Origin: Asterella californica
Lineage: Eukaryota > Streptophyta > Marchantiopsida > Marchantiales > Aytoniaceae
NCBI GenBank assembly: GCA_036924285.1
Contig: JAYKYS010000005.1
Location: forward strand, 620,001-684,000
Direction of reading: 5' to 3'
Length of the DNA stretch: 64,000 nucleotides
Shown here: positions 34,514 to 45,400 of the stretch, piece after piece
Position numbering within the stretch: position 1 is the stretch's first letter
How the letters are laid out: every line of letters begins with the position of its first letter
Translations under genes and position numbers: made by a program
The notes under the pieces: model-generated
Told to the model about the DNA's origin: nothing
What the model saw: only the letters and a program-made list of their open reading frames with translations
Database searches by the model: none

Positions 34514-34799
34514 TCACTTGAAGGGATCGTTGAATGATGTTTAGAGTTCAGTTCTATATTCGACAAAAGGAGATTATGAGAGAGCACATGGAGAGAACGT
34601 TGGGAGGAGAGAGAGCTAACACGATGTTAGCAACGTTAGAACCTTTCGTGTATCCCGTAGTGATATATGACGCGTTCGAAGTCATTCTTTACATCTTGTT
34701 CACTTAGAAAGGGTTTGAGGAGAGTTGAAAGAGGGTGCAACAAGAGTTGTAGAGAAAGGAGGAGAGAAAAGTTATTAGAGGAGATAAATTTGTGAGTAT

Positions 34800-35240
34800 A
34801 GAAATTCTGCTCTCTGGAAAATTTGTACAGTCGCTGTCAACTTTTCTGTGAATGTTATTTCCCTGTGAAACTTTCCAGTGTTTTAGATTGGCTGATAACC
34901 TATCTAAGACAAAAGAAATCATAGGAAAAGGTGGTCTAGAGAGGGAGCAATGAATTTTCAAAGTTGAGGGGGTCTATTCGTGAGAATTGAGGAATTCTGT
35001 TATCTGAAAACATTTTACAGTCATTGTCAGATTTTCTGTGAATTTTATTTTCCTGAGAAACTTTCCAGTGTTTTAGAGTGGCTGATAGGCTATCCAGGAC
35101 AAAAGAAATCATGAGAAGATGAGGTCTGAAGAGAGAGAAAGAATTTTTCAAAGTGGAGGGGGTTGACAACCACGAGGGAAGTGAAAATATACAAATTTCA
35201 GTTCTCTGAAAATTTGTACAGTCATCACCATCTCTTCTGA
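34800..35240 (+). repeat. Leader tandem repeat of element C, about 190-200 bp unit
   Basis: Markers (G/T)TACAGTC at 34,825, 35,015 and 35,216 define intervals of 190 and 201 bp. Each unit carries a TTCTGTGAAT block, GAAACTTTCCAGTGTTTTAG, and ACAAAAGAAATCAT; the third unit is partial. Confidence 0.8.
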
Positions 35241-35396
35241 TTAGGGAAGTTTCTGTTGAAACTTCATGATTTAGTAGCTTGGAGGTTGAGCTACTGGAGA
35301 CCACAAAAATCTTGGAGAGATCTCTTACCAACTAAGAGATATACGTTTCGGCATACAAGGAGGTCTTGAAGATACTTCATGGGGAATCCAGTTTGA

Positions 35397-35696
35397 ATGA
35401 CGAGGTGGAAGAAGAGACGTTTAGGAGTTCGAACAGAGACGGAGAAGCCCAAGTTAAGTATAGATGAGTTACGAACCCGCATCTATAGCACTTGGGGTGC
35501 CCTCTTTACCTTATACGAAGAAGCTTCCGCGACCATTGGCACAGAATTGAAGAAAGCCGAGTTTAAAGCATCATTCACTGTGGAGACCACGAATGCTCCT
35601 GATGAAGTAGAGTTGGATCCTTACAAGAGTGAGTTCAAGATGTCTGTTGTGATTAGTACAAATGATGGTGAGGAGGATCATATCTTTGATAGTTAA
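35397..35696 (+). CDS. Small open frame upstream of gag in element C (99 codons)
   Basis: The predicted product begins MTRWKKRRLGVRTETEKPKL and becomes acidic at the end. It is in the same frame as the next open frame at 35,820, separated by a TAA stop and about 120 bases. Purpose unknown; the two frames could be one ancestral gene interrupted by the stop. Confidence 0.4.
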   Translation: MTRWKKRRLGVRTETEKPKLSIDELRTRIYSTWGALFTLYEEASATIGTELKKAEFKASFTVETTNAPDEVELDPYKSEFKMSVVISTNDGEEDHIFDS

Positions 35697-35819
35697 TTTT
35701 AGATTAGATTTTATTTCGTGTATAGCATGTATAATACACGATTTCCAATATAAAGCTCGAAAGAGTTAAGAAAGTGATGTAGAATTATTTTCCTCTAGGA
35801 TATTTTGTCCACTTAATGG

Positions 35820-36311
35820 TTGAGAAGGTGCAACATGAGTGGAAATTCAAAAGATTGGAAAGTTAGACTTAGAAACCTTCCTCAAGGTTTAGATGTCATA
35901 GTAAGTGTCAAAGAAAGTTCGAGAGAGATTATCGTCGAGTTTGAAAACCCTAGTACTAAACCTCAAGTAGAATCTCCGAGGAGAAGAGTAAAAACCGACT
36001 TGTGGTGTTATTTCTGTAGAGGGTTGGGACACAAAGTCGTGAATTGTCCAACTAGAATCAGAACCGAGAGAGCTAAAGGGAAGCGGGAGTTTACTGATTT
36101 AAGTCTTCGAGTGGGTCCATCGTCACCAGCGCCAATTCATCTTCTAGGCGAAGATCTTTGTCCAAGTTGTGGAGTGGGTGATCTATCAAGAAGACACAAG
36201 TGCGTCGATGTGGCCGTCCTACTTACGTCAGTAGTCGATAAGTTGGACGAGACTCAAAGAGCTGAGACGGAGAAGTTGTCGACTTCAAAAGAGAACTCGG
36301 TTGAGTTGTGA
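35820..36311 (+). CDS. Zinc-knuckle open frame upstream of gag in element C
   Basis: 163 codons. A CCHC knuckle CYFCRGLGHKVVNC (Cys-2-Cys-4-His-4-Cys) lies at about residues 62-75, and a second Cys/His cluster (CPSCGVGDLSRRHKC) at about 114-128. Such knuckles bind RNA or single-stranded DNA in Gag proteins. It precedes the main gag frame, which has its own knuckle, so the element seems to encode two nucleocapsid-like modules. The stop TGA overlaps the ATG of a 54-codon frame (36,311-36,475) in TGATG arrangement. Whether it is translated is not shown by sequence. Confidence 0.5.
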   Translation: MRRCNMSGNSKDWKVRLRNLPQGLDVIVSVKESSREIIVEFENPSTKPQVESPRRRVKTDLWCYFCRGLGHKVVNCPTRIRTERAKGKREFTDLSLRVGPSSPAPIHLLGEDLCPSCGVGDLSRRHKCVDVAVLLTSVVDKLDETQRAETEKLSTSKENSVEL

Positions 36312-36475
36312 TGGAGATCGTCATTCGGATGGTGGAGAAGGCGGTGATGCGACTCAGGCTCATGATTACCTTGGGAGAAGAGATGGCACAAGAGGTGTTG
36401 TTACAACCGTTTCCTTTTATTTTACCTATGGTAGATTATTCGCGAATGGAATGGGTGATGTTCGTACTCTTTTAG
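36311..36475 (+). CDS. 54-codon frame overlapping the previous stop (TGATG)
   Basis: It starts MEIVIRMVEKAVMRLRLM and ends in a hydrophobic segment before TAG. There is no recognisable domain. The overlap suggests either termination-reinitiation or coincidence. Confidence 0.25.
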   Translation: MEIVIRMVEKAVMRLRLMITLGEEMAQEVLLQPFPFILPMVDYSRMEWVMFVLF

Positions 36476-36523
36476 CGAGTAGTTATTGCACGAAAATTGG
36501 AAGTTGAGAAGAGTAGTTACAAG

Positions 36524-38611
36524 ATGGGGAAGTTACCAGTGTTTCATGGGAAGGACAATGAAGATGTAGAACCATTTGTACGAGATTTCAAAAGGGGTTG
36601 CATCGGAAACAACGTGAGAAGGAAGGAAGAATGGGTGTTGTTATTGCCAGAGTTTTTAGAAGATTTTGCTCTTACGTGGTATGAAGACCGAGTGGAGAGC
36701 AAGACACTTGGTGCAGTTGAGGACACATGGGAGACGTTGAGTAATGCACTCATCGAAGAATTTCTTCCAGAAGAGAGTTATGAGAAGCTCATGGTGGAGC
36801 TTACTCATTTGAAGCAACGAGACGACGAGAAAGTTCGGCAATATGCCGAAAGGGTGGATAAGTTGGCGCAACGGTTTCAGACGGTCCTACGGAAGAGTGG
36901 AGACAATGTGGAGCTAACGATAGCGGGGATTGGAGCAGTGTTGACCAAGAACTTGGTGGGAGGGTTGAGGCCTTCAATTCGAACCCAAGTGAGGTACGAG
37001 AAGCCAGCAACCAAAGCGGAGGCCATCAAGATTGCGACAAACATGGAAGAGAGTTTGGATGAAGGAGATATCATCCAACCTCATCATGCTGCTCTGGTGT
37101 CGACTCCGACTCCTGGTGTAGTCACAACGATCGTACCTGCACCATCACAATTGGTGATTGCTTCAACGTCAACTCCTACTCCAACGGTGGTGCCAAGACC
37201 GTTTGTCCCAACAACGATGTCTACTGCCACCTCTGATTTTCATGCCGAGCTGAAGAGCATCACCGATACTCTTGCGGATCTCAAGATAAACGTGGTGCAG
37301 TTACGAGAATGGAGGAACAAAGGTGGAGGAGGAGGTCAAAGAGGTTACGACAACAATCCCAACCGAGGAAATCAAGGTAACTTTGGAGGCAACCAAGGTA
37401 ACTTTGGAGGAATCACTTGTTGGACGTGTGGAGGTTCTCATTTCCAGCGAAATTGTCCTAACAACGGAGCAAGAGGTGCCGAAGCCGTCAGAATGAATGT
37501 GGGTGGAGGAAATCCATCACAAGGACGAGACAAGGGGGTGGCTACTATCGATGTCGTACGAGATCCCATCTACGAGAAAGGAGAGAGTTCAAACTTTTCT
37601 CATGCACCGGTGGAGCTTTTAGCTCAAGAAAGGAAAAAAACTCGATTTTCTGATGAACCGGTTTTCATGGAGGAGTCAGCAAGTAGAAGTACTCGTTCGA
37701 GTAATGTTTCGAGTACACCAAGGGAGCCAAGAAGGAAGCTAGGGATGGCGGATTTCACCATTTCATCTTCCCAAGCGGGATATGATGTGGTTGAAGATGT
37801 GGGTGCTCAGAAAGTCAACATCACTATTGGACAACTGATCGCACTTAATCCCAGCTTACGAAGAGAACTCAGAGGAGGAATGAGTTCTAAGAGAAGCAAG
37901 AAGAAGAAACCCAAAAGCAAGACATCAAAGTCTGTGGGAGTTGGTGTGGTGGATGTGCATGCTTCAGAGGTATGCACTAGGGCTTCAAAGATTGAAGTCT
38001 GGTTGAATGATCACTACGTCTCTGACGTATTGGTGGATGGAGGATCGGCTGTCAACGCCATATCGGAGAGGTTGATGAAGAAGTTGGGGATGGAACCAAC
38101 TCGCCCGGCTAGCATTGTCGTGGGGATGGCTAACAAGCAACGGGTAAGACCTCTTGGCGTGTTAGAGAAGGTGGTCGTGTCTGTGATGGGAGTTCAAACA
38201 TTGATGTCCTTTCAAGTGTTAAAGGACTCTAGTTATGATTTGCTCCTAGGTAGGCCTTGGTTGAGAGCTGTGCGCACCACGGATAGGTGGCACAAGGGAT
38301 ACTTACGGATTGGGCCTAGAGATCATAGAGTGATAGTTCCTCTCTCGGGTGTTGGAGTTGTGACTTCTGACTCTGATAGACCCACTAGTGACTACTGGGA
38401 ATCTGATACGGAGGATGATCAGAGTGTCTCGGAAGTAGATACCGGAGATTCTTACGATCAAGAATCCTCCTATGAGGATGAAAGATTTGATCGAGATGAA
38501 TCATTACATCAGCTTAGTGCTATTGACTTGTTGCCTCGACCAGCAGTGGAGAAAGATCCTGACAAAGAAGAGTTGAGTGAGGCAGAGATTGTGAGAAGAC
38601 TTCTACCCTGA
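36524..38611 (+). CDS. Gag-protease polyprotein of element C
   Basis: The first ATG in the open frame is at 36,524, giving 695 residues. The capsid region is at about 1-190 (VEPFVRDFKRG, TWYEDRVESKTLG, LVGGLRPSIRTQVRY). A Ser/Thr/Pro-rich linker follows, then a Gly/Asn-rich stretch with a duplicated GNQGNFGGNQGNFGG, and a zinc knuckle CWTCGGSHFQRNC (Cys-2-Cys-3-His-4-Cys). An aspartic protease contains VLVDGGSAVNAIS, where the catalytic Asp is followed by Gly-Gly instead of Ser/Thr-Gly, and later LLLGRPWL. The tail is acidic. Gag packages the element RNA; the protease matures the polyprotein. The frame is intact. Pol lies in the -1 frame and overlaps the end, so a -1 shift or reinitiation is implied. 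Confidence 0.88.
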   Translation: MGKLPVFHGKDNEDVEPFVRDFKRGCIGNNVRRKEEWVLLLPEFLEDFALTWYEDRVESKTLGAVEDTWETLSNALIEEFLPEESYEKLMVELTHLKQRDDEKVRQYAERVDKLAQRFQTVLRKSGDNVELTIAGIGAVLTKNLVGGLRPSIRTQVRYEKPATKAEAIKIATNMEESLDEGDIIQPHHAALVSTPTPGVVTTIVPAPSQLVIASTSTPTPTVVPRPFVPTTMSTATSDFHAELKSITDTLADLKINVVQLREWRNKGGGGGQRGYDNNPNRGNQGNFGGNQGNFGGITCWTCGGSHFQRNCPNNGARGAEAVRMNVGGGNPSQGRDKGVATIDVVRDPIYEKGESSNFSHAPVELLAQERKKTRFSDEPVFMEESASRSTRSSNVSSTPREPRRKLGMADFTISSSQAGYDVVEDVGAQKVNITIGQLIALNPSLRRELRGGMSSKRSKKKKPKSKTSKSVGVGVVDVHASEVCTRASKIEVWLNDHYVSDVLVDGGSAVNAISERLMKKLGMEPTRPASIVVGMANKQRVRPLGVLEKVVVSVMGVQTLMSFQVLKDSSYDLLLGRPWLRAVRTTDRWHKGYLRIGPRDHRVIVPLSGVGVVTSDSDRPTSDYWESDTEDDQSVSEVDTGDSYDQESSYEDERFDRDESLHQLSAIDLLPRPAVEKDPDKEELSEAEIVRRLLP

Positions 38612-38679
38612 AGTTTGGTATCAATGTCACTCAAGAAGAGAAAAGTAGATTCCTAGATATATTTCGAAAATATATCCAT

Positions 38680-41409
38680 GTGTTTGCTTTCAGCTACAAG
38701 GATTTGAAGGAGGTGACTCTCGAGACTCATCGAATCGAATTGGAGGAGCACGCAAGACCAGTTCGACAGAAGCAGAGAAGGGTCAATCCCACAACGGCAA
38801 TGATGGTCAAGGAGGAGATAGACAAGTTGAAGGAGGCGAGTTTCATCTATGAGGTGGAGAACTCAGAATGGGTTTCACCCATTGTGATTGTCAAGAAGAA
38901 GAATGGTAAGCTGCGAGTATGCATAGACTATAAGAAGCTGAATGCAGTTACCAAGAAGGATTATTATCCTCTACCATTTATAGATGAGATTTTGGAGGAA
39001 GTTGCTGGTCATGAGTGGTACAGCTTTGGTGATGGTTATAGTGGGTATAACCAGATCAAGATAGCACAGGAGTACCAACAGTTGACTACTTTCACTACTC
39101 CTTGGGGAACATTTGCATTTCGGGTGATGCCATTCGGACTGTGTAATGCTCCGGCCACGTTTCAAAGGTTCATGAACAAGGTGTTTGAACCATTCATAGG
39201 GAAGTTTGTTCGGGATTTCATTGACGATTTTTGTGTGTACGGACGAAAGGAGGACCACTTTGATCATGTGATCAAAGTTTTGCAGCGGTTGGAGCAAGCC
39301 AACGCTTCTCTAAATCCAGAGAAGTGCATCTTTGGCTGCGAAGAAGGTCTGCTGTTAGGGCACATCATTTCCAAGAATGTGATTGCGGTAGATCCTGAGA
39401 AGGTGAAGAAGATTGTGGATCTTCCATTTCCGATCAACTTGACAAAGTTGAGGCAGTTTCTTGGCATGGTTGGATATTATCGTAGGTTTGTCTTTTCCTT
39501 CTCAAACAAAGCAATAGCTTTGACTATGTACATGAAGAAGGGAGTTGATTTTGACTTGATAGTGCATGATCAGAAGGCAAAGGAAGCATTTGAGGAGCTG
39601 AAAAAGACATTAGTGACAGCTCCTATACTTGCTAAACCTGAGTGGAGTAAAGCATTTATTCTGTATACGGATGCCTCCAATGTAGCAATCGGATGTACAT
39701 TAAGTCAGCTAGATGGAGATGAGCATGATCATCCTATAGCTTATGCTAGTAGGCAGATGGTTCCAGCGGAGAAGAATTACTCCGTGACTGAACGAGAAGG
39801 ATTAGCAGTGATCTTTGGATTGAAGAAATTTCGACACTACTTGCTAGGAGGGAAATTTTCCATAGTCACAGATCACAAGGCTTTAAAGTATATCTTTAAT
39901 AAGCCTAATGCCGAAGGTCGTATTGCTCGTTGGAAGATCCTTCTAACAGAATATGATTATGTGATCGAAGATAGACCAGGGAAGAAGCATGCGAATGCTG
40001 ATCTTTTGTCAAGGGCTTATGATGATGAGGGAGAAGAACCGTTTGATGATTCATTTCCAGACGAGCATGTGATGACCATCACAAGCATCGAGGAGATACC
40101 GGACGAGTACAAGGAAATCTGGAGTTTCCTTGCAGATGGCTCTTTTCCAGAAGGTATGCATACCCGAGAACGTAACGCTTTGATCAAGAGATGCAAACCT
40201 TACACCATGGTGGAGGGAATTCTGTTTCATCAAGGAGCAGATGGCTTACTAAGGAGAGCAGTTGGTCAGAAAGAGGCATTCAAGCTAATGCACGAGTTTC
40301 ACGACGAAACTGTTTGCGGAGGTCACTTTGCTGGTAAGATAACAGCTTTCAAGATTTTGGATGCGGGTTATCACTGGAGAGGGATTTTCAAAGAGTGTTT
40401 AGACTATTGCAAAACTTGTGACGTATGTCAAGCATTTGCTCTAAAGTCTACTAGAACACCTCCGTTAAGATCAATTCCAGTATTAGGGCCGTTTGAGAAA
40501 TGGGGTATTGACTTTGTAGGTCCTCTTAATAAGACACCTCGAGGCAATAGATACATTGTAGTCGCCACTGACTATTGTACCAAGTGGGTAGAGGCTAGAC
40601 CTTTGAGAGAGACCAATGAAACAGAAGTCGGTAGATTCCTATGGGAGAGGATCATCACGAGATTTGGATGTCCGTTAGAGTTGGTCTCAGATAGAGGAGG
40701 AGAGTTTGTAGGGAGCATGACTACTGCTATGCTACAACATTTTTCTATCAAGCCACGAGTAACGACCTCATACAAACCAAATGCTAATGGTCTTGCGGAG
40801 AAGACCAATCTTACACTTTGTATGATGCTCGCCAAAGACGCTGGTGTTGAAACTGTGAAACATACTTGAGATAAGAGGCTACATGCCATCTTATGGGAGT
40901 ACCGAACGACAACAAAGACTTCTACTGGATACTCTCCATTTCGACTGGTTTATGGAGTGGAGTCCAAGTTGTCGATCCAATTCGAATTGGATACTTTTCA
41001 AACTATTCAACGAAAGTTGAAGAGGTCGAGAGGAGAAGACGTGGTCAGATCAAGAAGGGAGCAACTCATGGAGTTGGAAGAGACCCGAGCGGTAGCAATG
41101 ATCCGGATGGAACGAGCTCAGGCGTATCAAAAGAAGAGTTACAACAAACGGTTGGGCAAGAGGGAGGTAAAACCTTTTCAAGTCGGAGATTGGGTTATGT
41201 TGTATGATGCTATCAGATTCAAGAGGGCTAGGAAGAAGTTTCTTCCAAGATATTTTGGTCCTTTTGTTGTAGATAAGGTGTGGAACAACTTCACATATGA
41301 CCTTCAGGAGCTGGGAGGAAGGAGATTTGATCGAGTAAATCATGACAAGTTGAAGTTGTTTCATCGACGAAAGTTCTCTCTTCACTCCGAGGACGGAGCG
41401 AAAATTTAG
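38680..41409 (+). pseudogene. Pol (RT-RNase H-integrase) of element C, one premature stop
   Basis: One frame runs from before 38,680 to 41,409 except for TGA at 40,867-40,869 (codon 730 from 38,680). RT: SEWVSPIVIVKKKNGKLRVC and the FIDD active site at residues 180-183. RNase H: YTDASNVAIG, then NYSVTEREGLAVI and VTDHKALKY. Integrase: the zinc-binding end CKTCDVCQ and catalytic D611, D671 and E707 with the classical 35-residue D-E spacing. After the stop the same frame continues through the C-terminal GPY/F module (RYFGPFVVDKVWNNFTY) to TAG. No chromodomain. The frame is otherwise clean, so inactivation looks recent. Confidence 0.92.
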
Positions 41410-41410
41410 T

Positions 41411-41422
41411 CCGGGGGTAAAA
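41411..41422 (+). promoter_or_regulatory. Polypurine tract of element C
   Basis: CCGGGGGTAAAA lies immediately before the 3' LTR and just after the pol stop; it is the expected primer for plus-strand synthesis. Confidence 0.7.
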
Positions 41423-42343
41423 TGTAACGACCTATGTTACACATAGGAAGTTTGTCTATTAGTAAGGTGTTTAGTTATAACTAAGTGTTGAGAATGTTTA
41501 TTGGCTGCCAAAGTACTTTAAGGATGTATCAAGTTAGTCATGACTAGCTAAAAGTTAGTTATGGTTAACCTTAGCTGTACTTTTGGTAGAATTCAGATAT
41601 TTGCTAAAGAGTGAGCACTACTATCTTGTCATCTTGTCTAAAAGATAGAAAGGGGGTGGAAAGTATCCATTATCTCCTTTTTGACTTGATATTAGTGGTT
41701 GGATTAAAGTTGTGGACTTTGTGGGCATTAAAAACAAGAAGAGATTCCACATGTTTCCTTTTTAGTGGGTCCTAGTGTATAGAGAGGGGGGGTGGAAATT
41801 CGAGATTCCTTGAGAATATTCCAGAATCCTTCTAGAAGTTGTTGACTTTGAAGGAATAAGCCCATGTGAAAAGGTAAAAAGCCCATGTGATCAATGCTTT
41901 TACCTTAAGTAATATCTTAGTAAAATCCGGTAAAAGTAGTTACGACTGAGTTACCGGAGGGTACCAAAGTAAAAACCTAGAATGTATAAATAGAGGAGTA
42001 GAGAAGAGCTCCTCATCCTTGTTTTCACATTGTCGTAATGACAACTTGAGTAATATAGAGAGTGTGGGATATTTTTAGCATGTGAGAACTTGAGAGACGT
42101 CGTTAGAATGGAGGATTTTAGTTAAGGTGTTTAAGGAGATTTTTAGTTGATAAGTTTGTGGGTGTATGAATGAGTGAACTCAGCATTTTCTCTTCAAGTT
42201 CATGGTGTGCTTCCATCAAAGCCATCAGAGGTGACCCCTGAGTGAGAGACAGGCCCGACATGTTGCAGATTTGTGGATGACGATCGTGGAGGTTGAGAGA
42301 TGGGGGGGGGGTAGTTGATCGATAGGACCGCAGAGGGTTTACA
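41423..42343 (+). repeat. 3' LTR of element C
   Basis: 921 bp, starting TGTAACGACC and ending GGGTTTACA, followed by the GAGC target copy. See the 5' LTR for the differences. Confidence 0.95.
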
Positions 42344-42347
42344 GAGC
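42344..42347 (+). repeat. Target-site duplication of element C (right), GAGC
   Basis: Matches 33,555-33,558; the D LTR continues after it. Confidence 0.9.
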
Positions 42348-42398
42348 GACAAGCATCGAAGTTTGTATTTCAGGTAGGAGCCGGTCCACGACACGACA
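42348..42398 (-). repeat. 3' LTR of element D, proximal 51 bp
   Basis: Matches 50,711-50,761 with a few substitutions. On the minus strand it starts TGTCGTGTCGTGGACC at 42,398. Confidence 0.88.
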
Positions 42399-42410
42399 TC
42401 CACCCCCTCT
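42399..42410 (-). promoter_or_regulatory. Polypurine tract of element D
   Basis: On the minus strand AGAGGGGGTGGA directly precedes the 3' LTR start. Confidence 0.8.
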
Positions 42411-42473
42411 GAACCTGTGCATCCTCCGGTATGCACCAGAGATACCAACCAAGGAGTGGACCGGCTTATCGTC

Positions 42474-45400
42474 CTACTTCCTATCGTAACCAACCTCACC
42501 TTCAAGATCTTCTGCATAATCCTCATCCTCAAACTGAAACTCCGTCAAGATATCTGCTAGATCGACCTCCTCATTTCTCTTTTTGAAAATCTTGACACGT
42601 TTACCTGCCACTGGTACCTTCAAGCTCGTTCCATCCAACTCTTGCAGGACGTAAGTTGCGTTGTCATGAACCTTCTTCACCACATACGGACCAAACCATC
42701 TTCTGGAAAACTTCCGGAGTGCACTATGCTGGTTGTCTAGACTGTTGTCATAGACTAACACCCAATCACCTTCTTTGATTTCTCTCGGTCTCAAACGATG
42801 TCGTTGATCAAATCTGACCTTGTTCTTCAACCGTGCTTCTCGCAGCCTATCCAAAGCAATTTGGATATCCTCTGGTCTTCTCTCTAACTGCCTAATTCGA
42901 ATAGCAAGAAGCTCTTCTCTAGTCAAATTGTCCTCCCAAGGTAACACACTCCATGTCAGAACGTGTTCTTCAATCGGCATGATAGGCTTCTGACCTGTGA
43001 TGAGTTCCACCGGCATGTAACCTGTCACCGAGCTGTGCGTCATTCTATCTGTCCATAACGCAAATGGTAAGAGTCGAGGCCACTCGCGCACCCTTCCGTT
43101 GCAAGCCTTCACCAAAGCCTTCACAATGGGTGGATGACCACGTTCACTCTTGGCATTCCCTTCGGGGTTGTAAGCAGTTGTCAGTGACAACCTCACCCCA
43201 CACCTTGCAAAGAATTCACGAGCCTCGTGTGCATCTAACTCTCCCCGATCTGCAGTGATCTTTCCCACACATCCATACCGACAAACAACCTCTTCCAAGA
43301 GAAATTTACATACCCCTTCAGTTGTCTTCGTCCGAAGCGCTCTACCCTCGACTTGATTTGATAGATCTTCTCTAGCAAGTACCAAGTATCTCATCAGCCA
43401 CAACCCAACCGGCATAATCACCAAGTCTACCACCCACTTGAAATGTATTGCCAGCGGATAAGTTGGATGTAATCCGTCACGATGTCGGATGTTCGAATAC
43501 ATCTTACATGTCAAACAAGACTCTACAAAAGATACAACATCCCTGTACATGTTTTTCCACCAATACCGCTCTTTCATCTTGATAAAAGTGGCCCAAATCC
43601 CCTGATGTCCAGCCCAAAGACTCTCATGGAATGCCTTGAGCAACTTCTGCTGATCTTCCTTGTTGCAAATCACCCGTAGCAGTACCCCACCTTTCTGCTT
43701 CGGTCGTTTCCAAAGAAACCCATCTTGCAACATGAAGTTGTAGGCCTTCCTTCGAACTCTCCGAAACCTCTCATCCGTCCAACCTGTCTGCTTAACCATC
43801 GTACTAAGGTACCTCCCGATATCAAGCAAATCACCATCATACAACCCTTCAACAAACAACTCTTCTTCCCTTCCTGTCTGTGCAATCGAATAGAACTCTG
43901 TACCCACGTCGTCAATGTCTTCTACCATCTCATCTTCTCCATCATATCGAGCCCGAGATAACATATCCGCCATCAGATTATCCTTCCCTGCAATATGTCT
44001 AAACTCCGGGTTCAACGACTTGATATATGCGATCCATCGTAACATCGCAATATCAGGAGTTGAACAATTCATGATCATTCCTAACAACGGCAAGCAATCA
44101 GTTTCAACCACCACTACTGCTCCAATCAAATACTCTTTCTCAGTTTTCATAGCTGAAACAATACCCCACAGTTCTCTCTTCACTTGCGGGTAAGCACGTT
44201 GTCGAGGACTTAACACCTTCGCTCCGAACCTAACCGCAAACCTGTCTCCATCCTCGTCATCCTGTCCGACTGTCCATCCAATTGCAACTGGGCTTGTATC
44301 CACAGTAAGAATCACCGGCCTAGCATCCTTGTAATCAATCCTTCCCAGGACTGGAGGAGATGATAGTAAAGACTTCAGCTTCTTTACCGCATCAGTATGC
44401 TCTTCCTCCCATCTGAACTTATGACCCTTACGCAACAATCCATACAACGGATCCGCCACATGCGCATAATGAGGAATCCAAATGTGGTAGAATACACAAG
44501 CACCCAATACACCAAGCTTACTTCTGTCAGCGAGTTGCAAACCTCCTTCATCCTTCCAATCGCATCCACCTTGTTCGGATCTGGCTTCCGACCAAATGAT
44601 CCACACAAGTGACCAACGATCAAAACCTCTCTAACTCCAAATGTAGACTTCGCACCTGACAGCGTAAGATGAACTTCCTCAAGTCGAGATAAGATCTTCT
44701 CACAGTCTGCGATGTGATCAGTGACGTATCGCCGACACCCCCTCTGATCTAATGCTTCATCCTTCTCATCTTCCACACATCCTTTGATGGGGATGTCATC
44801 CAAGAATGGCATCGTCTTTTCGGGGATGAAGTCCCTTAGAACTCGATTCATCCCGTTCATCATGTGTGCTACCGAGTTGGTAGCTCCCTGCGGTAAGGTA
44901 CACATCCTAACCAACCCCAAAGGTGTCCTCATTGTCGTGAAGCTTCTGCTCTCCTCCGCTAGTTGAAACTGATCATACCCCGAGTAAAGATCTCCCATTG
45001 AGTAAATCGCTCTTCCTGCAAACGCTTCTGCAAACTCATCCACAATCGGTCCCACCCCAGCATTTCTGATTGTTACTGCGTTCACTGGCTGCATGTCTTG
45101 GATGAACCGCAGCGATCCATTCTTCTTTGGTACTGTAAACCATCTGCTTGAATATGGTGCAAACGACGGCTCCAAGATCTTCATCCGCATCTTCTCCTTC
45201 AGCAACTCCACTAGTTTGGGCAAGTGAGCCCGCGGTACTGGAATTGGTCTCAGGTTCCATGGCACATGCGGTACCGTGAAGATAACCATCGGGGTAACAA
45301 CGTACGGATCTACACATCCAATCTCAAGTGGCTCAAAAGCAAATGCTTTCCCATGTCTTGAAAGCATCTCCTTGAAGCACATCCTCTCTTCTGGTAGAAG

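Larger units (their letters stand above)
33559..42343 (+). mobile_element. Ty3/gypsy element C, nearly intact, inserted in element D
   Basis: The order is 5' LTR (33,559-34,490), primer-binding site, leader with tandem repeats, two small open frames, gag-protease, pol in the -1 frame, polypurine tract and 3' LTR (41,423-42,343), flanked by GAGC. The LTRs differ at about 16 positions by hand count. Pol has one premature stop. No chromodomain follows the integrase. Confidence 0.93.
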
